Positions 8,374 to 15,515 of a stretch of DNA of 37,602 nucleotides are shown here, piece by piece. Both the position numbers and the translations under genes were made by a program. The stretch lies in contig CACWIW010000029.1 in assembly GCA_902761035.1 (NCBI GenBank), positions 1 to 37,602 of the forward strand, written 5' to 3'. How positions within the stretch are numbered: the stretch's first letter is position 1; every line of letters starts with the position of its first letter. The DNA comes from an uncultured bacterium. Its GTDB lineage: Bacteria > Verrucomicrobiota > Kiritimatiellia > RFP12 > UBA1067. The notes beneath the pieces are model-generated. The model was given only the letters and a program-made list of their open reading frames with translations, was not told the origin of the DNA and made no database searches.

Positions 8374-8982
8374 ATGGTACAAGTCCTTCCAACACTCGCC
8401 GTCGCATGCATCTCGTTTTTGGCAGGTGCGTTGACGCTCTACATCCTGCAGTCAAGGAAGAACTCTTCGAAGGACTCTGCCGGGAAGGGAACAACTCCCG
8501 AACACGAGGTCCTCAAAAAGTACATCGACAAGTTCGCTATGGTTCCGACCTTCCGCGCCTATTCAAAGAAAGAGGCAATCGAACAACTAGTCGATATCGC
8601 CGGGCAGCGCTTTCCCGACATCGTGACCAAAGTTGATGAAGCCAAGCAAGCCGTATATAAACGTGAGGAATCAATGGCCACTGGCCTTGACTACGGCATC
8701 GCCGTACCTCACGGGCGAACGGCAGCCGTCAAGCAGATATGCGGCGTCATTGCACTTGTTGACAACTCGAAGAACGACAATGGCATCATACCAGACTACG
8801 AGACAATCGACCATTCAAAGATCCAGATCATCTGCCTCATGCTCATACCGGAATCCATGAACGCTTCCTACCTTCAGATGCTCAGTACCTTTATCCGCAT
8901 CTTCCAGAACGCCGACAATCGCGAGCAGCTGCTTTCATGCAAAACACCAAAAGACATGAAGCGATTCTTCAATTCACTTTAG
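8374..8982 (+). CDS. Membrane-anchored PTS EIIA-like regulatory protein
   Basis: 202 residues. One N-terminal membrane helix (about residues 4-26, LPTLAVACISFLAGALTLYI) is followed by a linker and an EIIA-2-like domain. The putative phospho-acceptor is in GIAVPHGRT (His113), and IICLMLIPESMNASYLQML matches the core strand-helix of EIIA. It starts 14 nt after the transporter stop, so it is the third gene of the operon. The anchor would hold the EIIA domain at the cytoplasmic membrane face, next to the transporter. The gene ends just before DnaA-box-like sites upstream of dnaA. A role in sugar phosphorylation is unlikely without EIIB/EIIC. Confidence 0.85.
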   Translation: MVQVLPTLAVACISFLAGALTLYILQSRKNSSKDSAGKGTTPEHEVLKKYIDKFAMVPTFRAYSKKEAIEQLVDIAGQRFPDIVTKVDEAKQAVYKREESMATGLDYGIAVPHGRTAAVKQICGVIALVDNSKNDNGIIPDYETIDHSKIQIICLMLIPESMNASYLQMLSTFIRIFQNADNREQLLSCKTPKDMKRFFNSL

Positions 8983-9002
8983 ATATTGTGTCTTCCCGTA
9001 AC

Positions 9003-9025
9003 TTATCAACAATACCTGTAGATAA
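9003..9025. promoter_or_regulatory. Two DnaA-box-like 9-mers upstream of dnaA
   Basis: TTATCAACA (9003-9011, plus) and TGTAGATAA (9017-9025, the complement of TTATCTACA) lie in the 129-bp gap before dnaA and form an inverted pair. DnaA autoregulation or an origin element is the usual meaning of such sites. Confidence 0.6.
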
Positions 9026-9111
9026 CTTGTAGACATATTATCATTTTTTGTGCGTGGCTTTTACCCCAAAATATGATTGAATAGTGGTGAAACTTTCAAG
9101 GAAGAAAAGGT

Positions 9112-10542
9112 ATGTTTGAAGTAGATTCGTCAATAGCTCCTGGCGGATTGTGGGAGCAGATTGTTGAACTGGTGAAGAAACAGTTTACAACGGAGAGCGA
9201 CCGTAGCAAAATGGAGCGCTACTTTCCGCTGTTCATGTCGCATGAACTAAAAGGGGATACGCTTAACATTGGCGTAGCTGAAGCCTTGCAGGTAGAGTGG
9301 TTCACTACTCTTTTCAAGGACCCTCTGGAAAGCGCCCTTCATGCTTTAGGCCATCCATCAGCGAAAGTCGTTTTTGACATCGCTGAAAATGCCGGCGCTT
9401 CCGCTGTTCAAAAACCGCAACCTTCGCCAGCCCATTTACTGAAGCCCTCTTCCTCTTCCACGCCATCTTTAATAGGGATGCCATCCACACTTCCCCTTAC
9501 GGAAAACTACACGTTCCAGAACTTCGTCGTAGGTCCGTCCAACTCTTTTGCCCATGCTACGGCAATGGCCGTGGCGAATGGTCCGGGACGCACGTCGAAC
9601 AATCCTCTTTTCATCTATGGAGGCACTGGTCTGGGCAAGACGCACTTGATGCAGTCGATCGGACACTACGTTCTTAAAAACAATCCAGCTGCCTCAGTCT
9701 GCTACATCACGTCCGAAACCTTCTTGAACGAATATATAAACGCACTCACCAACAACGCGATGCCGGCTTTCCGCGAACGTTACCGCAAGGTGGACGTCCT
9801 GCTCCTCGACGACGTTCAGTTCATCGCCGACAAACGACAGTTCCAGGAAGAATTCTTCAACACGTTCAGCTCTCTTATGACCTACCAGAAACAGGTTGTC
9901 ATGACGAGCGACGTTGCACCAAAGGACTTGAAGGGCTGCGAAGAGCGCTTGACCGGACGGTTCAAACAAGGAATGGTAGTTGAAATCGAGGCACCATCGT
10001 ACGAAACCCGTCTTGCAATCCTAAAGTTCAAGGTTAAGATGCAAAGTGCGGGACGCGTCATCCCCGAGGAAATCCTGAAGTACATAGCAGAGAACATCCG
10101 ATCGCACGTCCGCGCGCTTGAAGGCGCCATCAGCCGCGTAATCACGTTCATCGACTTGAATCCCAACATCCCCATGACGCTTGAAATCGTGCAGCATCTT
10201 CTCAAGGATTCAATCGAGCAGGAAAAGACTATCAAGGATTTGACGGTAGAAGACATCATGAAAGTCGTCACCGAATTCTACGGCGTGACGCTTTCCGACA
10301 TTCTCTCCCCGCAGCGAACGCAGACTCTCGTGACGCCGCGCCAGGTCGCAATGTTCCTTTCCGTAAAGCTCACCACGCGATCGCTAGTGGAAATCGGCCG
10401 GTCATTTGGAAAGACGCACGCAACTGTCTACCACGGCGCACAGACCATCCAGAAGAGAATTGACGTCGAGAGCGACCTGCGCAAAGTAATCGAAAACCTC
10501 ACGTCACAACTCGGGCGAAACCCGTCAGAGCTCTCTAAATGA
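9112..10542 (+). CDS. dnaA: Chromosomal replication initiator protein DnaA
   Basis: 476 residues. Domain I is at about 1-85 and a short Pro/Ser-rich linker (domain II) at about 100-128. The AAA+ domain follows: NYTFQNFVVGPSNSFAHA, Walker A GGTGLGKTHL near residue 170, Walker B VDVLLLDDVQFI near 228, and sensor/arginine-finger segment ERLTGRFKQGMVVEI. Domain IV carries the helix-turn-helix signature as FGKTHATVYHGAQTI, where most DnaA proteins have HTTV; here the first Thr is Ala. DnaA-box-like sites lie on both sides of the gene. A Shine-Dalgarno (GGAAG/AAAGG) precedes the ATG. Confidence 0.98.
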   Translation: MFEVDSSIAPGGLWEQIVELVKKQFTTESDRSKMERYFPLFMSHELKGDTLNIGVAEALQVEWFTTLFKDPLESALHALGHPSAKVVFDIAENAGASAVQKPQPSPAHLLKPSSSSTPSLIGMPSTLPLTENYTFQNFVVGPSNSFAHATAMAVANGPGRTSNNPLFIYGGTGLGKTHLMQSIGHYVLKNNPAASVCYITSETFLNEYINALTNNAMPAFRERYRKVDVLLLDDVQFIADKRQFQEEFFNTFSSLMTYQKQVVMTSDVAPKDLKGCEERLTGRFKQGMVVEIEAPSYETRLAILKFKVKMQSAGRVIPEEILKYIAENIRSHVRALEGAISRVITFIDLNPNIPMTLEIVQHLLKDSIEQEKTIKDLTVEDIMKVVTEFYGVTLSDILSPQRTQTLVTPRQVAMFLSVKLTTRSLVEIGRSFGKTHATVYHGAQTIQKRIDVESDLRKVIENLTSQLGRNPSELSK

Positions 10543-10587
10543 CAACCTGCCGACAAGCCGTGCATAAGCTGTTTACAACGACGTGTG

Positions 10588-10721
10588 TTATGAACACCTA
10601 TCAACAGAAAAAAGAGTTGTTCTCTGAAGACAACAAGTTAGCGAAAGCGCTATCAACAACCCAAGAGGGCTTTTGCCCCTACAGAATACGCGGTCTCGCT
10701 TACTTGTGAACAGTATCAACA
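10588..10721. promoter_or_regulatory. DnaA-box-like sites in the dnaA-dnaN spacer
   Basis: The 283-bp gap holds TTATGAACA (10588-10596), CTATCAACA (10598-10606 and 10650-10658) and GTATCAACA (10713-10721), all on the plus strand and one or two bases from TTATCAACA. A short GGGC-TTTT-GCCC hairpin near 10667-10678 could be a weak terminator. The stretch 10722-10780 is A+T-rich and could hold the dnaN promoter. An accessory origin module is possible. Confidence 0.5.
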
Positions 10722-10825
10722 CGCCTAATATTTTTTACTTCATACTTTACTTCAATACCATAAATAGTGTACAATTTTAGCCGTCCACCCAAAACAGAAA
10801 GTGGTCTAACCAAAAGGAGTTGTCC

Positions 10826-11920
10826 ATGAAGTTCAAAATCGTCAGGTCCAAGTTCCTAGAAGGACTGAAAAAAGTGCAGAACATCGTAGCCACAAAAGGC
10901 ACGATGCAGATTCTCCAGAACGTACTCATAGAGGCAAAGGACAAGCAATTGCTTCTTACTACGACGGATCTGGACATCTCGATACGTAGCGTGATCGGGT
11001 GTGACGTTGAGGAGGAAGGGTCTACTACTCTGCCTGTTAAGCTTCTCTTCAGCGTAGTCTCCAAGGCTGCGGAAGGTCCTGTAGAAGTCACCGTGGATGC
11101 CCAGGACCGCGCCGTGATCAACGCTGGCACTGCCACGTTCAAACTTGCCGGCATGTCTGTTGTGGACTACCCAGCCTTGCCGACTGACCAGAATTCCTTT
11201 GAGTACGTTATTCCGCAGATCACGATGAAAGAGATGCTGCGCAAGACCGCTTACGCCGTATCGCAGGATGATACGCGCAAGACGTTGAAGGGCGTGCTGT
11301 CGTCGTTCAAGGACGGCAAGCTGACGATGGTCGCTACGGATGGTCGCCGCCTTGCTCTCGTTGAACACGAGATTGAGCTGCCCGCAGAGGCTGAGCGCGA
11401 CGTCATTCTTCCCGGCAAGGTTGTCAATGAACTCCAGCGTTCGTTGACTAGCGACGGCGACGTGCGCATCACCATTGAAAAGACGCAGATTTCATTCAAC
11501 CTCGGTGACACGCGCATCTACTCGAAGCTGCTTGACGAAGTCTATCCTAACTTCCGTCAGGTCATTCCCACCGAATGTGCCGAACATATAGTCGTCGACC
11601 GCCAGTTATTGCTGGACGCCCTCGACCGCGCAAGCGTGATGATGTTCGAGGATACGAACTCCACGAAACTCATTTTCGACTCCAACCAGCTCATTGTCAC
11701 GGCCACGGCTACGGAAGTCGCCGAATCTACTGATGTAGTGCCGATCAAGTATGATGGCAGCCGCATTGAAATTGTGTTCAACCCCACTTACGTGATGGAT
11801 CCGCTCAAGGCCATTGACGAGGATGAGGTGACGATTGAGTTGAATGATGGAACGAAGCCTGCGATGATCAAGTGCTCGATTCCGTTCCTGTACGTCATGA
11901 TGCCGCTGCGCGTCAGTTGA
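10826..11920 (+). CDS. dnaN: DNA polymerase III sliding clamp, beta subunit
   Basis: 364 residues, the usual length for the clamp. Three repeated clamp domains are recognisable: the start MKFKIVRSKFLEGLKKVQNIV, ATDGRRLALVEHEI in the middle domain, and a C-terminal MMPLRVS close to the usual MPMRL end. ATG 10826 is preferred over TTG 10820 because AAGGAG lies just upstream. dnaA-dnaN order is conserved in many bacteria and supports the identification. It is followed after 31 nt by the methyltransferase gene. Confidence 0.97.
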   Translation: MKFKIVRSKFLEGLKKVQNIVATKGTMQILQNVLIEAKDKQLLLTTTDLDISIRSVIGCDVEEEGSTTLPVKLLFSVVSKAAEGPVEVTVDAQDRAVINAGTATFKLAGMSVVDYPALPTDQNSFEYVIPQITMKEMLRKTAYAVSQDDTRKTLKGVLSSFKDGKLTMVATDGRRLALVEHEIELPAEAERDVILPGKVVNELQRSLTSDGDVRITIEKTQISFNLGDTRIYSKLLDEVYPNFRQVIPTECAEHIVVDRQLLLDALDRASVMMFEDTNSTKLIFDSNQLIVTATATEVAESTDVVPIKYDGSRIEIVFNPTYVMDPLKAIDEDEVTIELNDGTKPAMIKCSIPFLYVMMPLRVS

Positions 11921-11951
11921 TTGACGCCTTACCATCAGAAGAAGGTTTGCA

Positions 11952-13271
11952 ATGAGACTGTGGACGGATAGCTCCTATCCGATCGTTCTGTCTTGCGCTA
12001 ACTGCCTTGCCCCCTGGGTGAAGCGCGAGGTATGCGAACTTGGATACAAGATAATAGACGAAGCGGACAACATCGTCGTCGTGAAGGGGGCGATGCGCGA
12101 CGTACTGCGGCTTAACCTGCGCCTGCGCACCGCCCACAGGGTGCTTGTGCCTTTGTTGCGCGCACGCTGTAGGCACATACGCGAATTGTATAGTCTAGTA
12201 GCGTCGATCGATTGGGAGAACTTGATTGAAACGGAATCCTATTTTTCCGTATTCTCAGTCGTCAACAACAACACTATACGTGATACGCGCCTTCCGTCGC
12301 TGGTGACGAAAGACGCAATCGTTGACCGCATTCGCGACAGATGCGGAAGCCGTCCCGATTCAGGTTCCGACTATGACCGTGGCGCAGCCGTGTTCCTGCA
12401 TTGGGAACGCGACAGGATGATCATATACCTTGATACAAGCGGAGCACCTCTTTGCAAGCGCGGGTACCGTAAGATACCGGGATCCGCGCCAATGCAGGAG
12501 ACTCTTGCCGCTGCCTGCATCGACGCTCTACACTGGGATCGGAAAACCCCGTTCATTTCCCCTATGTGCGGAAGCGGAACACCGGCCATTGAAGCCGCGC
12601 TCGCTGCTATGAACCGCGCACCTGGATCACTGCGCGCACATTTCGGTTTTATGTCCATTAAAGGATATAAACTCATGATCGAAGGGGAGAAGGCACCGCG
12701 CATTGCGCCTCGTCAACGTTTCGGAGCCACGCCAGAGCAGATTTGGAAGGAAATGCTGCTGGAAGCGCAGGAACAGGAGAAGACGGAAGGTCTTCCACCG
12801 ATAATTGCCACGGACATCTCTCCCGAGGCGATTGAAAACGCCAAGACCAATGCCTATATCGCTGGTGTTTCAAAGTTCATCCAGTTCAAGGCGTGCGACT
12901 TCGGAGATACCCCGATTCCTCCTTCACAAACTTCAGAACCCTTTGTGTCATTCTCCATAACGGGAAAAGAGGGATACAAGGCCCGTGGCTGCGTGTTCTT
13001 CAATCCCGAATATGGAATACGCCTTGGTGATCCGGCCGAACTCGCCCCCATCTATGAACGTATCGGAACATTCATGAACGAGAAGTGCCCAGGTTATACT
13101 GGCGGCGTGTTGACGGGTAGCCCTGAACTCTCAAAAATGATCAATTTGTTCTATGTAACGCGAATTCCATTCTACAATGGACCGATTGACTGCCGTCTAT
13201 TCGTATTTCCGGGTTGTGAAATCAAGGGCGCTGAGTTATCAACTGAATTATCACCTAGTGTTGATAAGTAA
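11952..13271 (+). CDS. RlmL/Trm14-like RNA guanine-N2 methyltransferase with N-terminal THUMP-type region
   Basis: 439 residues. The N-terminal third (VLSCANCLAPWVKREVCELGYKI ... LRLRTAHRVLV) resembles the ferredoxin-like/THUMP part of RlmL. The C-terminal class I methyltransferase has the SAM loop PMCGSGTPAIEAA (about 204-216), an acidic ATDISPEAIENAKTNA motif, and NPEYGIRLGD (about 351-360) where RlmL-type enzymes have NPPYGERLG. The second Pro of the catalytic NPPY is therefore Glu. The likely target is a 23S rRNA guanine, as in RlmL (m2G2445), but the exact site is uncertain. The 3' end of the gene (from 13236) carries the first DnaA-box-like sites of the origin candidate. Confidence 0.85.
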   Translation: MRLWTDSSYPIVLSCANCLAPWVKREVCELGYKIIDEADNIVVVKGAMRDVLRLNLRLRTAHRVLVPLLRARCRHIRELYSLVASIDWENLIETESYFSVFSVVNNNTIRDTRLPSLVTKDAIVDRIRDRCGSRPDSGSDYDRGAAVFLHWERDRMIIYLDTSGAPLCKRGYRKIPGSAPMQETLAAACIDALHWDRKTPFISPMCGSGTPAIEAALAAMNRAPGSLRAHFGFMSIKGYKLMIEGEKAPRIAPRQRFGATPEQIWKEMLLEAQEQEKTEGLPPIIATDISPEAIENAKTNAYIAGVSKFIQFKACDFGDTPIPPSQTSEPFVSFSITGKEGYKARGCVFFNPEYGIRLGDPAELAPIYERIGTFMNEKCPGYTGGVLTGSPELSKMINLFYVTRIPFYNGPIDCRLFVFPGCEIKGAELSTELSPSVDK

Positions 13272-13342
13272 GTAATAAACACACTTATTATAACCTGTTT
13301 ATAACTTGAGTTGTTGATAAAACTGTTGATAATTGTTGATAA
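13236..13342. other. Candidate oriC: cluster of DnaA-box-like 9-mers in A+T-rich DNA
   Basis: TGTTGATAA, the complement of TTATCAACA, occurs at 13259-13267, 13312-13320, 13324-13332 and 13334-13342. Related sites are TTATCAACT (13236-13244) and TGTTTATAA (13296-13304). The last three perfect copies start 12 and 10 bp apart, close to one helical turn. The 13268-13311 stretch is very A+T-rich and could be an unwinding element. Location downstream of dnaA-dnaN supports an origin; strand asymmetry data were not available. Confidence 0.65.
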
Positions 13343-13389
13343 TATCCGTCTTGTCAAGACGCCCTGAAAAGAGCATACTATTCGCCGTC

Positions 13390-13944
13390 ATGTCCAACGT
13401 ATCGAAAGAGTTATGCCTTCGCTTTGCGGAGGCGCGCCGCACGAAGGGACTCCGTCAAACGGAGCTCGCCGTGCAGATCGGCTGTACGCAGTCGGCTCTT
13501 TCCATGTTTGAGGGTGGGCAGCCCACTAAACTTTCCGATGAAACGGTCAAGAAACTATCTGAGATTTTAGGAGTACCGCTTCAGGAAGAGCAGGCGCCGC
13601 CAAGTGCTACGCTGGCATCGCCATTGAATGTACCGCAATCAGTTGTTCATGGTTTTTGTCCGAACTGCCATTGTCCAAGCAATGTTCCGTATGTGGTGGA
13701 AGGGCGTCTGTTCTATCGACCTTCGAGGAAAGTTGCATCGCCGACTGGCGGGGTTCGTTGCACGCTGTGCGGCGAGTTGTTGGAGATGCGGTGTCCGCGA
13801 TGCGGCGCGCACTTGAACGAAGGAGCCTGCTGCGCCGTCTGTGGAATGGCGTACGTCACGCCGGTCGTAGAGGAGGGATTGGATGTGGCGGCATACGCGC
13901 AGGCGCGTCGTGCGGAAATCATCCAGTTGCGTGAACTCAGCTAG
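13390..13944 (+). CDS. XRE-type helix-turn-helix protein with C-terminal zinc-ribbon region
   Basis: 184 residues. Residues about 7-65 form an XRE/Cro helix-turn-helix (FAEARRTKGLRQTELAVQIG, then CTQSALSMFEGG). After a linker, residues 88-155 hold four CxxC-type knuckles (CPNC at 90-93, CTLC at 124-127, CPRC at 135-138, CAVC at 148-151), enough for two zinc ribbons. ATG 13390 is used because upstream in-frame codons run through the DnaA-box cluster. A CATACT box lies 10 nt upstream. It directly abuts the candidate origin, so a DNA-binding role there is conceivable. The function is unknown. Confidence 0.82.
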   Translation: MSNVSKELCLRFAEARRTKGLRQTELAVQIGCTQSALSMFEGGQPTKLSDETVKKLSEILGVPLQEEQAPPSATLASPLNVPQSVVHGFCPNCHCPSNVPYVVEGRLFYRPSRKVASPTGGVRCTLCGELLEMRCPRCGAHLNEGACCAVCGMAYVTPVVEEGLDVAAYAQARRAEIIQLRELS

Positions 13945-13973
13945 TCTTGAACCTAAAATCCTCGGTCGAAAGT

Positions 13974-14151
13974 CTCACGCAGAGGTGCAGAGAGGCGGAG
14001 AACGCAGAGCAAGTTCAGAAATCCAACGGAAAAGAAAACCATGACAAGAATCATCTCGGGAAGTTTTTTCATCCAAATGGCGAAAATAAATACATACTCA
14101 AGCAAAAGGGATAACCTCTGCGAACTCTGCCTCTCCGCGCCTCTGCGTGAG
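13974..14151. repeat. Inverted pair of CTCTGCG-type repeats
   Basis: Arms of 36 bp at 13974-14009 (reverse) and 14116-14151 (forward) match at about 31 of 36 positions when one is complemented, and they enclose about 106 bp of A+T-rich DNA. This fills the gap between the XRE gene and the sugar porter. The repeat is the same family as the copies at 2870-3622. No gene is seen in 13945-14205. Confidence 0.75.
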
Positions 14152-14205
14152 ATATAAGATGGAGCGGAAATCAAAATGAGAATTTTAGGCTGAAAGGATA
14201 ATTGC

Positions 14206-15507
14206 ATGAAAAAGATGAACTTGCGGTGGATAGTCTGTGCAGTTTCGCTGGGCGGGCTTTTGTTCGGCTTCGATGCAGGAGTTATTTCAGGCTGTGAGGA
14301 GGCGATTCAAAACGAGTTCAAGCTCGCGCCGTTCTGGCACGGACTTGTCGTGGCTGGCGCGTTGATCGGCACAGTGTTCGGCGCGCTGGTGGCGGGACGA
14401 ATGTGCGACCGGTTCGGACGCAAACCGACGCTTGTCTGGATGGGCGTTTTGTTTTTGATTTCGGCTGCGGGATGCGCGGTGACGCCTAGCGGCGGTCGCG
14501 GGGCGACCGCCCTACCGGTTGTGGGATTGTTGGGGCCGCACGTCCTCGGCTGGATGCGTTTCATCGGCGGCATCGCCATCGGAGGAGTGTCGGTAGCCGT
14601 GCCGATGTACATTGCCGAAATCGCGCCGCCGGAGAGTCGCGGACGTCTCGTGCTCGTCAACCAGTTCTGCATTGTGCTGGGCATCGTCGTATCGTACATC
14701 TCCAACTACTGCGTGGCGCGGTGGGTACCAGCGTCCGCATCCGTGGTATGGCGTGCGATGCTCGGCGCGGAGTGCATTCCGGTCGTGATGTATCTGGCGG
14801 CGCTTATGCCGGTGCCGGAAAGTCCGATGTGGTTGGCGGCGCGCGGGGGTAAGGTCGAAATACATCCAGCATCTGCGCCGCTGTTCGTACGGCGTAATCT
14901 GAGGCCGATTCTCCTTTGCTTCACGGTGGCGTTCTTCAGCCAGCTGTCGGGCGTGAACGCGGTGAACTTCTACTCGCCGCGTATCTTCAAGATGATCTTC
15001 GGCGAAGGGAGCGAACTCGTGTCGCTCGCGGGTACGATCGGCGTTGGGGTGGTGAACCTCGTGTTCACCGTGGCGGCGTTCTTCCTCATCGACAGGTTCG
15101 GGCGGCGTCCGCTGCTTATTTCCGGCTGCGCGTTGATGGCGGCGATGCACGGACTCGTCGCGTGGCAGGTTTCGCTGGGCGACGCCTGCACGCCGTGGCT
15201 GGCGATGCTTGGCGTGTACGGCTTCATCGCGTCGGTGGCGTTCTCGGCAAGCGCCGTGATCTGGGTGTTCATCTCTGAGATTTTCCCGCCGGATGTGCGG
15301 GCGAAGGGACAGAGCTTCGGCGGCATGGTTCACTGGATAATGTGCATGCTCGTCTCATGGCTCTTCCCGGTTGCGGCCGAGCGCACTGGAACTTGGGCTT
15401 TTGCGTTCTTTGCCGTGATGATGTTGATTGAAATGGTATGGGCCATCTTCGTCATGCCAGAAACGAAAGGCCGCCACATAGACGAAGACCATAAATTTAT
15501 GGTATAA
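14206..15507 (+). CDS. MFS sugar porter family transporter
   Basis: 433 residues with about 12 predicted membrane spans. Sugar porter signatures are present: GFDAGVISG in helix 1, RMCDRFGRKPT in loop 2-3, PESPMWL after helix 6, QLSGVNAVNFYSPRIF in helix 7, DRFGRRPLLISG in loop 8-9 and PETKGRHID at the C-terminus. The central cytoplasmic loop is short. The substrate is probably a monosaccharide taken up with H+. AAAGGA is 7 nt upstream of the ATG. Between helices 3 and 4, GGRGATALPV is encoded by a REP-like hairpin (14491-14518). The TAA stop lies inside the -10 box of the next gene. Confidence 0.93.
   Translation: MKKMNLRWIVCAVSLGGLLFGFDAGVISGCEEAIQNEFKLAPFWHGLVVAGALIGTVFGALVAGRMCDRFGRKPTLVWMGVLFLISAAGCAVTPSGGRGATALPVVGLLGPHVLGWMRFIGGIAIGGVSVAVPMYIAEIAPPESRGRLVLVNQFCIVLGIVVSYISNYCVARWVPASASVVWRAMLGAECIPVVMYLAALMPVPESPMWLAARGGKVEIHPASAPLFVRRNLRPILLCFTVAFFSQLSGVNAVNFYSPRIFKMIFGEGSELVSLAGTIGVGVVNLVFTVAAFFLIDRFGRRPLLISGCALMAAMHGLVAWQVSLGDACTPWLAMLGVYGFIASVAFSASAVIWVFISEIFPPDVRAKGQSFGGMVHWIMCMLVSWLFPVAAERTGTWAFAFFAVMMLIEMVWAIFVMPETKGRHIDEDHKFMV
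14491..14518 (-). repeat. REP-like hairpin within the sugar porter gene
   Basis: Read on the minus strand: GTAG, then a perfect 9-bp stem GGCGGTCGC / GCGACCGCC around loop CCC. It shares the GTAG start and the CCGGTAGGG junction with the REP units in the RAYT and glf genes. It is in frame and adds no stop. Confidence 0.6.
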
Positions 15508-15508
15508 T
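15503..15508 (+). promoter_or_regulatory. Extended -10 box of the DUF1080-lpxK-SNF2 operon (leaderless geometry)
   Basis: TGGTATAAT is followed by 7 nt and then ATG 15516. The TAA stop of the sugar porter gene (15505-15507) is contained in the hexamer. Confidence 0.7.
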
Positions 15509-15515
15509 CTTCGCC

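Noticed and set aside
10667..10678. GGGC-TTTT-GCCC hairpin after dnaA as a strong terminator
   Set aside because: The stem is only 4 bp and no U-tract follows, so it is noted in the spacer entry without being called a terminator.
13272..13389. A tRNA or small RNA gene in the A+T-rich gap
   Set aside because: No cloverleaf or conserved T-loop pattern was seen; the DnaA-box-like repeats explain the sequence.
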